Of a DNA stretch of 64,000 bases, positions 10,849 to 21,332 are shown piece after piece. Location of the stretch: the NCBI RefSeq assembly GCF_030272615.1, contig NC_081413.1, positions 560,269,945-560,333,944 on the forward strand. The letters are read 5' to 3'. How positions within the stretch are numbered: position 1 is the first letter of the stretch; every line of letters starts with the position of its first letter. The notes under the pieces were generated by a model. It was not told the DNA's origin. It was given only the letters and a program-made list of their open reading frames with translations, and made no database searches. The DNA is from Cryptomeria japonica (lineage: Eukaryota; Streptophyta; Pinopsida; Cupressales; Cupressaceae). A program made the translations under genes and the position numbers.

Positions 10849-12343
10849 TGTAGAACACAATATGTCATTGAGAGGGGGAGTGAATAAGTGATTCCAAACA
10901 ATTTCCAACTATGTGTGTGCAATCAGTAAATCAATGAAGACACTAGTAATCAAACATACAAAGAATGCATCTCACAACACCGGATATATGCGAAAAACCC
11001 AATGTGGGAAAAACCTTGGTGAGAAATGCGTTGGAGTCTATTGCTCCAATCTAGCCTCACAATGAAACACAGTATTACAAAGATTTAGGGCATCAACCCA
11101 AGGAGCACCAACCCAAAGGAGAACCAACCCCTATACCGAGCACCAACTCAGTGATATACAATGAAAAACAAACTTATTACAATGAATGCACCTTGTTACA
11201 AATGAGTTTTGTAACAATTATTTAACTTCTTTCTGTCGGTTACAACTCTTCTTTATTTCACCGGTTCTTTCACTACTGGTTATCAATTTTCTCTCTTTGA
11301 TCTCTTACCGGTCAATCTCTTCCTTTCTTGACTTCCTCTGATACTCACCCTGCACTCTATCACTCTCGGATGCCTTGCTACCGGTTCACCTCAGCTCTAT
11401 TATCTACCGGTTAAACCTTTCTTTAACCTCCTTACCGGTTACACCTTTTCTACCAGTTCTCCTTCAAATACTTAGTTATAATACTCTTCTCAGTCTGATC
11501 TGCACTCTGTTAGCTCAAGCATTCTCTCTTCTCACAACTGACATCATGTTTTTGATCTTTGGTCTGCATATTTATTAATCTTCTTTCCTTCCAAAACATA
11601 GATTCAAACTTTGGTGCACTTAGGGTTTTCTCCACCGACCCAATCCGTATCATGTCATATTGAATCTCATCTCCAGGATTGATAGCCTGCAACAATGACA
11701 CACCGCACGCCAAATCCTTCCTTCAAATGCATGTTTTCTATATTTGGCAGACATGGCCCAACTTTCAGTCCATCATAATAAATGTAAACAGTAGTTTCCT
11801 TCTGCAGATTAACTAGTCGATCAAATGTCTTGCATTGATCACAAAGACAAAGGATCAAATCTTTGCCCCTCGGTCTGCATCAAGTCACATTCCTCTGTAT
11901 TCCTCCTGTGATTTCAACAATCGACATTAATGTTGACCCAATCACCAGCTACCTCATTGACGCACAATTTATCCTCCACTGCACGTACGCCACCTGTGTC
12001 CTACATGTTATCATCATCGACATCCACCTCTTCTCACCATGTCAGTTAAGGATTAGTCACCGACCACAAACATCCTACCGGTATTTTCCTTATACTACTG
12101 GTCTTCTACTTGTTCATACATACTCACCGGTGGACCTGTTTACCCGTTGGGATTGCACCTTCTTGCATACCGATTGACATAACCAGTTTATCTCTTTGCT
12201 TTCTTATGTTTGCTTACTGGTGAACATCCATACCGATAACATCTCCTATTTGCATCTTGCATACACCTTGCATATCGGTAACCATCCATACCGGTGACAT
12301 GCTATACTTACCAGTTGACATCAATCATAACACAATGCTAACA
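10849..12343 (-). repeat. 5' LTR of Copia-1 (1,495 bp)
   Basis: Bounded by TG at 10849 and CA at 12342-12343, next to the primer site on one side and to Copia-2 coding sequence on the other. The interval 11250-12320 is crowded with ACCGGT or near variants (ACCGGTT, ACCAGTT, TACCGAT). The partner LTR is not in the window, so the outer end rests on the abrupt return of Copia-2 reading. Confidence 0.7.
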
Positions 12344-12348
12344 ATACC

Positions 12349-14647
12349 TTTTAGAAGGATTTATAAATCGTGTAGATCTCCTTAGAGACGATTGTGGTGT
12401 TTCCACATTTTCTTGTATGTCTTCTAAATCTGCACCTTCTTCGTCAAAAGGATTCTCTTTTGTAGATGGTTGAGTCTCCAATTGAACTTGTTGATATTCC
12501 GGTACTTGTTCTTATTCCAAATCATTTTCTACAATGTCTGACTTTCTTAGAGAAGATTCATAAAATACTACTACATCTCTGCTAATGATGATTTGGTCGG
12601 CCGTAGGATCCCACAATCTATATCCCTTAACTACATCACCATAACCAACAAAAGAGTATTTTTTGGGTCTAATTTAGAACCCCGATCCTTAGAAACAAGA
12701 GCATAATCATCACAACCAAAAAAATTCAAATTTGAATAATCACATGAATGACCTATCCATACCTCTTCAGGAATCTTAAAATCTATTGCAACTGATGGTG
12801 ACCGATTTACTAGATAGCATGTTGTATTAAATGCTTTTGCCCACAACTCTTGCTGCAATTTGACATTACTGAGCATTCTCCTTGCTCTTTCTAGAAGAAT
12901 CGTATTCATGAATTCAACAACACCATTTTGCTGAGGAGTGTAAACTATGGTTTTATGCCTTACGATCCTAGCTTCCTCGCAATAATTTTCAAACTCCAAA
13001 GATGTGAACTCACCTCCATTGTCTATTCTTAAACACTTGATTGATTTGCCAATGCTCTTTTGAACCAAAACTCTAAATTGCTTGAATACACCAAACACAT
13101 CAACTTTTCTTTTAATAAAATAGACCCTTACCTTCTTGGAGTAGTCATCTATACATGTCACAAAATATGATGCTCCTCCAAAAGAAACTACAGGGGATGG
13201 ATCCCAAACATCTGAATGGACATAGTCTAGAACACCTTTACTTGTATGACTACTTGGTTTAAACTTATGTCTACATTGCTTCCCAAAGACACAATGCTTG
13301 CAAAAATTCAAATTCAACGATTTTAAATTTGGAAGTAACTTACGGTTTACTAGTACCTTTAGCCCTTTCTACCTCATATGACCCAGTCATTGATGCCATA
13401 AACGAGTAGATTCATTTGCTTCCTTAGATAACATTGTTGCCTCATTTACCTCAATACTCCCTTCTAGCCTGTAAAGGTTTCCAACTTTTGTAGCCTTCAT
13501 GACCACTAAAATGCCCTTGGACACTTTAAGTACTCCACCTTGAGAAGAGAATTTATAACCACCAGAATCCAAAACACCCAAGGAAATCAAATTCTTTTTC
13601 AGTTCTAGCACATGTCTTACCTCTATTTACATCCTTAAAAACACCATCAAACATCTTGATTCCAATGCTCGCAATTCCAATAGTCTTACAAGAGGAATTA
13701 TTTTCCATAAGAACAAAACCTCCATCAATAGGTTGGTAAGTAGAAAACCAACTCCTATGTGGACACATGCGATCAGAAGCACCGAAATCCAAAATCCATT
13801 CATCTTGATGTTGTAAGATATTACAAAATAATAACACTTCACCGACCATACATGAACCAGTCTCAACATATTTTTCTTCCTTTTTGGATCCATCATTCTC
13901 CTCTTCCCTTTTCCAACAATCTTTCTTGAGATGCCCCGATTTATTGCAATACCAACATTTCATACCCTTTTTGCCTCTTGACTTGGATCTGGATTTACCT
14001 CTCGAACCCTCCCCCTTTTTTGTGGATCGACCTCTAGTCACCATTGCTTCTGATGTGGAGGTTTCTATATTAGACTTCTTTTGCACCGCTTTAGACAACA
14101 AAGCTCCCACAACAAAATCAAATTCAAGAGAGTCAGTTTTACTAAAGCTAATAGAAGTGACAAAGGGATTCCAAGATTCGGGCAAAGAACATAAAAGTGC
14201 GACTGCTTTGTCTTCATCTTCGATTTTTACATCCATACTTCCCAATTGACAAATAAGAGTATTGAAAACATTTAAATGATCGGAAATTTTTGTACCTTCC
14301 TTCATTCACAAACTATATAGTTGCCTCTTCAAGTAGATCCGGTTTGCTAAGGATTTTGTCATGTAAAGACTATCCATTCTGCTCCATAAACCTGTTGTTG
14401 TATTTTCTCCAACAGTATTAAAAAGAACCTTGTTTGCCAAACACAACCGAATTATGCTTAGAGCTCTCATATCCAGATCTTCCAAGTCCTCATCGAACAT
14501 ATTTGTAGGTTTCTTTGATTTTCCAATCAGTGCCTTGTGCAATCATTGCTACACTAACAAATCCCGTGTCTTGAGCTTCCATAGCTCAAAGTCATTTTTG
14601 TCATTAAATTTCTCCACCTCTAACTTAGAGTTTGAAAACTTTGTCAT
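12349..14647 (-). pseudogene. gag-pol: gag-protease-integrase of Copia-2, broken
   Basis: Gag starts at the ATG at 14647 (MTKFSNSKLEVEKF). Zinc knuckle CWYCNKSGHLKKDC is intact near 13910-13970. The protease shows ILDFGAS in place of the usual DSGAS near 13790. A frameshift near 13615 precedes the pre-integrase region (LKKNLISLGVLDSGGYKF, then LWHQ and LGHM). Integrase (13317-12631) keeps the zinc ligands CKHCVFGK and the catalytic residues in HSDVWDP, IDNGGEF and GVVEFMN. The linker ends with an RRSTRF motif at about 12350-12370. Several stops fit CGA-to-TGA or CAG-to-TAG decay, for example at 14306 (R in the family) and just after LWHQ. Confidence 0.88.
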
Positions 14648-14660
14648 TTGATGCTGGAAA

Positions 14661-14671
14661 ACTCAATACCA
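14661..14671 (-). other. Degenerate primer-binding site of Copia-2
   Basis: The minus strand reads TGGTATTGAGT, close to the initiator-Met tRNA primer site TGGTATCAGAG. It lies eight bases from the proposed LTR end, between LTR and gag. Confidence 0.6.
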
Positions 14672-14679
14672 AATTCACT

Positions 14680-15166
14680 TGTTGTGCAAGAGGAAGCAAA
14701 AACCCCAGATAATTAAAATATTGTAGGACAAGGTAGATGCAAAGAAATATTGAAGAAAAGAAATGAAAGCTAGAACAACACACACATGGTAAAGCCTTGA
14801 CAAAATGCTAAGGAAACATCCACGGGGCAAGGTATCAGTGTTCTTATTGGTCAAGAGAAAATAATTACAAACTTCATAGCTGCTCTCTCTTGCAGTCTGA
14901 ATTTGCAAATACAACAACAACAATTACATTTGTCTTCATAGGAAACATAGATATATACAAAAATTCTTCTAAATGCAACTCCCACCAACATAGAAATATC
15001 CCACTCAATGACTTATAAGAAACATGAACTTTCTCACAAAGAAGAACTCCTTAAAAGTAAGTAGGAACTTTCTCACAAAGAAGAAGTGCTATTCTAAAGG
15101 TGAGAAGAAATCAGGAATTTCTCATTTCTATTATTTCACGTTTCTAATTGTTGTTATTATCTAACA
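14680..15166 (-). repeat. 5' LTR of Copia-2 (about 487 bp, proposed)
   Basis: Bounded by TGTTGTG at 14680 and CTAACA at 15166. On the minus strand it therefore starts TGTTAG and ends ACAACA. Boundaries are inferred from the primer site and TG/CA ends only, because the partner LTR is not in the window. Confidence 0.5.
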
Positions 15167-15177
15167 ATCTCTTCTTT

Positions 15178-15807
15178 GTGTTTGCAGTGCACATAGCAGA
15201 GTGGCTTGGCTTCATCAGCCAAGCACTAGCAAAGATCATCCCAGTTGTACAAACCCAAGGATCAATCCTAGATGCCTACCAGCCACAATAGCTAGTTGGG
15301 ACACACGTTTAACTGTTCGAGCCAATGACACAACTTAGAACAATCTATGAGGAGGCCCAGGTAGACCTAGTCAATAAAGAGGCCTAGTTAAGCACAATGG
15401 TGGGCTAGAGGGACTAGGGAGCTATTAAGCTTCACACTATCCTTTTGGAGAGATGCCAAGATGACGCCTTGCAAAGCCAAGTCCAAAACCTCCAAAGGTA
15501 AAACAATGTTGCATAGAGTGCCACTACTGGTGACCTTGATCTCTCCCAAGTGTGCCAACTAATGGACGACCTAGCAATAGCGATGTAGCGAGAGGACACA
15601 CTCAGGGATGAACTAGTAGAATAGGCAGAGCACATAGCATCCTAGAGGGAGACCATAGCAAAGATGAGGGCAACACTAAGGGTACTTCGTATATAGACTA
15701 CATCAAGTGCTCAATCTCACTCTACTTCAGTTAGGTAGCCACCTTGCTCAGACCGAGATCCCTCGATGCCTATAGGCTTAGGGACCCATGCACCAAGAGG
15801 GTTTTGA
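15178..15807 (+). pseudogene. Decayed ORF with mostly TAG stops, identity unknown
   Basis: One plus-strand frame stays coding-like for about 630 bases: many Gln, Glu and Leu codons, no frameshift, and segments such as QDDALQSQVQNLQ that suggest a coiled coil. It contains 12 internal stops, of which 10 are TAG and 2 are TAA; the first TAG is at 15289. The composition suggests a Gln-rich protein whose CAG or TGG codons turned into TAG. No family was recognised. A retroelement-encoded coiled-coil protein is possible. Confidence 0.4.
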
Positions 15808-15926
15808 TTCATTGTATTAAACATTTTTTTATAGAGATTCATTAGTATAGATCAAATGATGTATATAGCCATATACACGTATATTGACATCACATGTTTT
15901 TGTAGTGATGTCACATGTACATTGAG

Positions 15927-16043
15927 ATTGACACACACACACACACACACATATATGCGTATATGTGTGTGTGTGTGTGTGTGTGTGTATATACACATAT
16001 CTACATACATACACACACACACATATATATGTATGTGTGTATA

Positions 16044-16078
<35 letters not shown>

Positions 16079-16079
16079 C

Positions 16080-16113
<34 letters not shown>

Positions 16114-16116
16114 CAC

Positions 16117-16206
<90 letters not shown>

Positions 16207-16574
16207 GTGTGTGTGTGTGTGTGTACATACATGTGTGTGTGTACATACATATGTGTGTGTGTGTGTGTGTGGGTGTGTGTGTGTGTGTGTGTGTGTAGAT
16301 ATGTGTATATATATATGTATATATGTATGTATACATGTATAGATGCATATATATGTATATATACATATGTATATATGTGTATATATATACATGTATACAT
16401 GCATCTATACATACATGTATATATGTATACATATACATATATGTATATGTATACATATACATATATGTATATGTATACATATATGTATATATATGTGTGT
16501 GTGTGTACATGTATATATGCATATATATACATATGTATATATATACACATACATATACATATATATACATACAT

Positions 16575-16607
<33 letters not shown>

Positions 16608-16680
16608 CACATACACATACACATATACATATACATATACATATATATATGTATATACACACACACACACATACACACAT
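15927..16680. repeat. Long compound CA/TG/TA microsatellite
   Basis: About 750 bases of alternating (CA)n, (TG)n, (TA)n and mixed ATAC/GTAT runs. CA blocks switch to TG blocks several times (for example near 16120-16200), creating inverted repeats. The long ORFs here in several frames are products of the repeat and not genes. Confidence 0.97.
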
Positions 16681-16689
16681 ATATGATTT

Positions 16690-17149
16690 TGTTTCAACAA
16701 TCACTTGTGTTTTTGATATATGCATTTGACTTCATGTATGTCATGGATGCTTTATGATATATGTTTGGATTAAATGCTGCCGTGATTTAATTGAACATAT
16801 GTTATATACATGCTTAGCTAAATATGATGATGATCTAATATGATGTGATGATATAGATGAAATAAAATATGCTTTATCTACTTAAGGAATATGCACAAGA
16901 TATAATAAATGAACATGTTAACTAATGTTATATGATGAGTAATTAACATGAAAGACATATATATTATGCATAGAAATAAAACACATATATGCCTAACTCC
17001 CGACTTAATGGGTAGCACATTTACATTACTTTGATTCTCATAAAGAATGAGGTCACCTATATTGAAGGAATGAGAAAGAACATTTTGATTATAATTCCTT
17101 AATAAATATTTTTGATAATATTGGAGGTACTCAAGGACTTTAACTGACA
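16690..17149. other. AT-rich stretch, nothing recognised
   Basis: No coding similarity, LTR ends or RNA gene seen on either strand. Confidence 0.5.
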
Positions 17150-17500
17150 CACATCAAGCAACCCAAGTTGTTAAGATGGTTAGTGTGATAAGTGTCATCA
17201 TCAATAAACCCCCTAAGGGAAACTCACAATGAAGGAATTTTCAACTCTATAGGCATAATAGTATCAAAACCATACACATGGCTATGTAGAGTAGTATCAG
17301 TAGCTATACAAACACTCATGCAATAGGCCCATAATGTATTGGTCAATTGAATATGTTAATCTTTACTGTGCTTATCAACCATCTTTTGTAAGATTTGTTC
17401 AATGGTCTTGTTCAAAGCCTCAACTTGACCATTGGATTGAAGATAGTAAGGTGTAGAAAAACAATGAATATGAAACTTCTCAGGGAATTGCTTTACCTCC
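17150..17500 (-). pseudogene. Gypsy (Tat-type) integrase fragment
   Basis: The minus strand reads FSTPYYLQSNGQVEALNKTI, then ALWAY-like and PIELKIPSL segments. These match the C-terminal half of Tat-group gypsy integrases around the catalytic Glu (NGQVE). Stops are present and the flanks do not continue the protein, so it is a scrap. Confidence 0.8.
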
Positions 17501-17539
17501 TTGTGCCTATACCCCTGCACACCATAGTGATCTTACCAT

Positions 17540-18180
17540 ATCTATGGTCACCATCAGTTTATATACCTTAGATGCACTAATTCAAAAGATTGATCAATTA
17601 GATAAGAAACTAGATGTTAAGAATTATGAAAATATTGGTGAGGTTCTATACACGTTCTATATTTTAGACATATGCCTCTTACTTTTGAGATTATGACATC
17701 CATTTCATATGGGTTTTGTGGTATCATGCTTTTATTTATGTATGATGGAAAATGATATCATTAATACATATCACAAATCTTATACAACTATACATGTGAA
17801 TTTATTTTATAAGGATGTGATGTAAATAAAAAATTTTACACACGTACTTAAGGATTATGATATTACGTGGTTTTATACATTACCCAAAGATTCTATTCAA
17901 ATATTTAGTGATTTAGCAAAAAAAGTTTATCGAGCAATTCAAAGTAAATATGGGCTTTAGCATTACAATTATATATTTATTTAAGTGTGCCCAAGATTCA
18001 AATGAGACCTATGTGACTATGTCATGATATTTTCTTCAACATATTTAAAATTTATTACACCTTTATGTGATTTAAGGTTTCAACCTATCTTTATCAAATG
18101 GATTACCAAATCAATTCAAGATAATGTATATCTTTATAGCTTTACTTTATTCATGGATTGATGTGCTTAAATTAGAATAG
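17540..18180 (+). pseudogene. Possible gypsy gag remnant
   Basis: Around 17853-17953 the plus strand reads ITWFYTLPKDSIQIFSDLAK, which resembles the WF..LP..SI..F..L core of gypsy gag proteins. Stops interrupt it on both sides. It lies on the opposite strand to the integrase scrap beside it. Confidence 0.4.
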
Positions 18181-18230
18181 TGAATAATTAATTTCTCGTA
18201 AGGAATGAAAGAATATTATTGAATCAAAAT

Positions 18231-21042
18231 GTTTCTTACCCTTCTAAGATTCAAAAGTCAAGTTTTTTCAAGAGGTAATAAAAAGATGAAAAATGTAAAT
18301 TAGATGTAACATATTTTCATTTCCTTCCTTTTAGAATAATTTATTTACGCTTTTTGTGTACATTTGGGCCCTTAATTTATCCCTAGAAGAATGTCAAAAT
18401 CTACATTAAAGTCCATGAAAACAAGATCGGTATTACACCAAGGACACCCATAGCTATTAGGCATTGTTTTCTCTTGGATCACATTGAAATCATGCCCATG
18501 TGTGTATGGTTATACTTGAAGCATGGGGAAATGATCACGTGACCTACAAATATCCTTCACAATAATGACATGGGGTCTCACAAATTTTGAAGACCTAACC
18601 ACCATATTCATGGTGACAAAGGTCATTATCTTTGTTTTCACCATTGGAGGTACACAAGGATCCATATTAAAAAAAAATTAAATAATGTTTTCAAGCAAAA
18701 GGGGTCCTTTTTCTAGAAGTTGTGTCAGCAAAACTACCCATTAACAGTGCTTTGTGGCATGCTTGGAGGTAGGTGAGGTGAACATTGAAAGATGGTGTGA
18801 GTGCTAAGAGTGTGGGAGTCAGAGATAACCAATGCTCATACCACAAGTCAAGTATTAGGGTTTAAAGGTGAAGTATATTGATAAGAGGAAATTTGACTCT
18901 TCGATAAAGGCTTGGGAAGAAGCAAGGTTAAGAGGAAACAAATGATTAGATGGATAACTTTCAAGTCTTAACAAAAGAGGGAATATCATGGGGAATGGGC
19001 AAAAGGTATACCTAAATGGGGAAGCCCGATACTTCAATAGAGATCAAAAAATTTAGGATAGGGCATGTTAGATACTCAAATAAGGGTAAGCCAAAAAATT
19101 TAATGAAAATAGAGAGAGACAAAGTTAGGACATAAGACATGCCAAGGAGAAGTTTTAAAGTACAATGAGGACCAAGGGAAAATTGGATTTAGACAGGAAG
19201 ACATAATTAGATGAGGAACTCCGACACCTCAATAACTAACATACACTTGGGGAAACAAACATACCTCCGACTTAGAAACTTTATGAGACCATGGATAGGG
19301 CCAAAGGCTCTTTTGAAGTAATTATATATATATATATATGGACGAGCGTACTCCACTAGTGACGTCTTACTTATTGATGAATATCTTGTTAAATTGGAGA
19401 GAGTAATAGAAATAAAAGAGTCAGATGCACCATTTTAAAGAAACAATCAGATCATTTTGATACTAATTTACCTTTAATTTGAGGCCTAAGATTTTAAGTT
19501 ACACTAGAGGAGGAAGAAAAACATGTAGATTGCATTGTTTTTTTACATATAGTGTTGTTATACAATTATTATTTATAATTTTAGTCTATTACAGTGTATA
19601 GTTTGACTTTGAGATTTTGAAATTTCAAATTTTTGAGTGTCTGAAGGTTATATGAAATATGTAATGTTTGAATTAAGACAAACTAATAATTAGATTATAA
19701 TTTTGTATTATCTAAATATATTAATTTTTATTCTTATTGTGTGTATATATATATTCCAAATCCCAGATCCAAGTCAAATTTTTTAACTTGAGTCCGAGTG
19801 TTCCAAGTTTGGTTTATAATATTCCAATAAATTTCTTCTTTCAGGTATATCTAGAAGAATTATGTCTCTTTTCCACCATCCAATTCGATAAATCAAATGC
19901 ATTGTTGATATTTTAATACTTCCTCGAAGAACAGAATTGATAAATGGTCTTACAAAGTTAGACATTTGAATATTAGATTTAAAAACCATTGGTCAGTCTT
20001 AAAAGTCCAAAACACTAACTCTGATACTTCTACTGACATGTAGCCAATACTTAGGATGCATAAAGGTTACAGAGAAACTACCGGTTGAAGAGCAAATTAA
20101 AGTATGACTTCTGATAAAAAAAACAAAAAGGATTTGGGAGCAGGGTAAAATGATGAGCAAGCTAGAATTGTTATATACCAAACATCAATTATTCAATAAC
20201 ACATTATTATATTTTAGATGCACCACATGTTGACTGATCCATGTCTTGAATAATGACATGCTCCTTGTATCATTAGTTACAAATATTATATCCATGTCTA
20301 AAATAATTTTGGGATCGATGAAGAAAATACTAGTGTTGGGACACTTCAGAACATCACAACAATCCAAAATCATTTTAAATATATGCAATCATGCCAAGCA
20401 CGCCAGACAATATTATCACTCTCCAGCACTGGAGAAGGAAGACAATAGCTACTGCTAGGTATTTGAAAAGCTCCTCTCAAAAAATGCATTGGCAGATATT
20501 GTTGAGAGGTAAGCAGCTTTGTCCATCAAGAAAATATGCCTTAATTACATTTATGATGCCTCGGACAGAATCGAACAAAGTCATCCTCCAGCTGAAAAGA
20601 AATTATATTGGTAAGAATACAGTCCTATACATTCTCTTGGGGCCTTTTGTCATGCATAGAAATATGAGGTACATATATGAAATATCCAAAACTTTGAATT
20701 GATATTTGTGGTAAACAGTATCAGTCTCAAGGTATGCTTGTTTCAGATAACTGACAAATGTCGCAGAAGATGACAGAAAACTTCAAAAGCAGGGGATGCA
20801 CAACAGATGAAAGAGAATGCCTGAAGCTGAAGATCCTCATTTTCTAGAAAACGCTCGAGTTATTAAGGACATTTATACTACAAATAAAGTAACAGACTGT
20901 CATCTGCAGAAGAGAGGCATGGATCAAGAAAAAAGAATGGATTTTCCCAAGATTTAGAGTTCTCTTGACCAGAAAAAAATGTCACTCAAAAAGAGCCTAC
21001 ACTGCCAGCTTCAGGATCCAGCTTGAGAAATTTTCCACCGGT
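18231..21042. other. Unannotated AT-rich region 3' of the COR413-like gene
   Basis: No supported gene. It contains a short (TA)n run near 19325 and only short unconvincing ORFs. The part near 21042 should hold the 3' UTR of the minus-strand gene, but I found no clear polyadenylation signal. Confidence 0.4.
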
Positions 21043-21332
21043 TCAATCTAGAATCCATCCATCACTAGATTGCTGCCAGCCCTCATTAGTGAATTGATAA
21101 ACTTCCAGAAGTGGAGAAATAAGCAATGCGATAATTGCTAGGGAATTCACACAGTAGCCTACTTTAGAAAAAGTTGGCAAAGGTCGTCTGTATCTGATAT
21201 GCCCATCAAGAAGAATTAAACCTATAGCGACACTAATTGTGGCCCCTATTATATTGTTGCGAAGACATCTTGTCAACATTTGTGGAACTGTCACTATTAG
21301 TAACAAGAGAGCAACAGGAAATCCACAAAAAT
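21043..21332 (-). CDS. COR413: COR413-like exon 4 and stop
   Basis: 290 nt after the acceptor CTATGCAG, ending with TGA at 21043-21045. It carries three hydrophobic segments and a 20-residue polar tail longer than in typical family members. Confidence 0.82.

Larger units (their letters stand above)
9937..12343 (-). mobile_element. Ty1/copia element Copia-1, 5' part only
   Basis: Read on the minus strand: an LTR (12343 to 10849), an initiator-Met tRNA primer site, then gag running left until the Tat-like element interrupts it at 9937. Its pol and 3' LTR should lie beyond the left edge. It is itself inserted in Copia-2: Copia-2 coding sequence begins right after the LTR end at 12343. ATACC (12344-12348) is the predicted target-site duplication, and its partner is outside the window. 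Confidence 0.8.
12344..15166 (-). mobile_element. Ty1/copia element Copia-2, 5' part only
   Basis: Read on the minus strand: LTR (15166 to 14680), degenerate Met-type primer site, gag, protease, integrase, and the start of the linker before reverse transcriptase. It is interrupted by Copia-1 at 12343; reverse transcriptase and RNase H should lie left of the window. Its many stops and frameshifts make it older than Copia-1, consistent with the nesting order. Confidence 0.8.

Noticed and set aside
11863-12177. 104 aa ORF inside the Copia-1 LTR
   Set aside because: No similarity, lies wholly within the LTR, and is on the strand opposite to the element.
10849-12343. CRISPR-like array suggested by repeated ACCGGT
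   Set aside because: Repeats are too short and irregular, and this is a plant LTR.
15829-16757. Several long ORFs of 100-280 codons on both strands
   Set aside because: They are translations of CA/TG/TA microsatellite DNA (His-Thr, Cys-Val, Ile-Tyr runs) with no protein signal.
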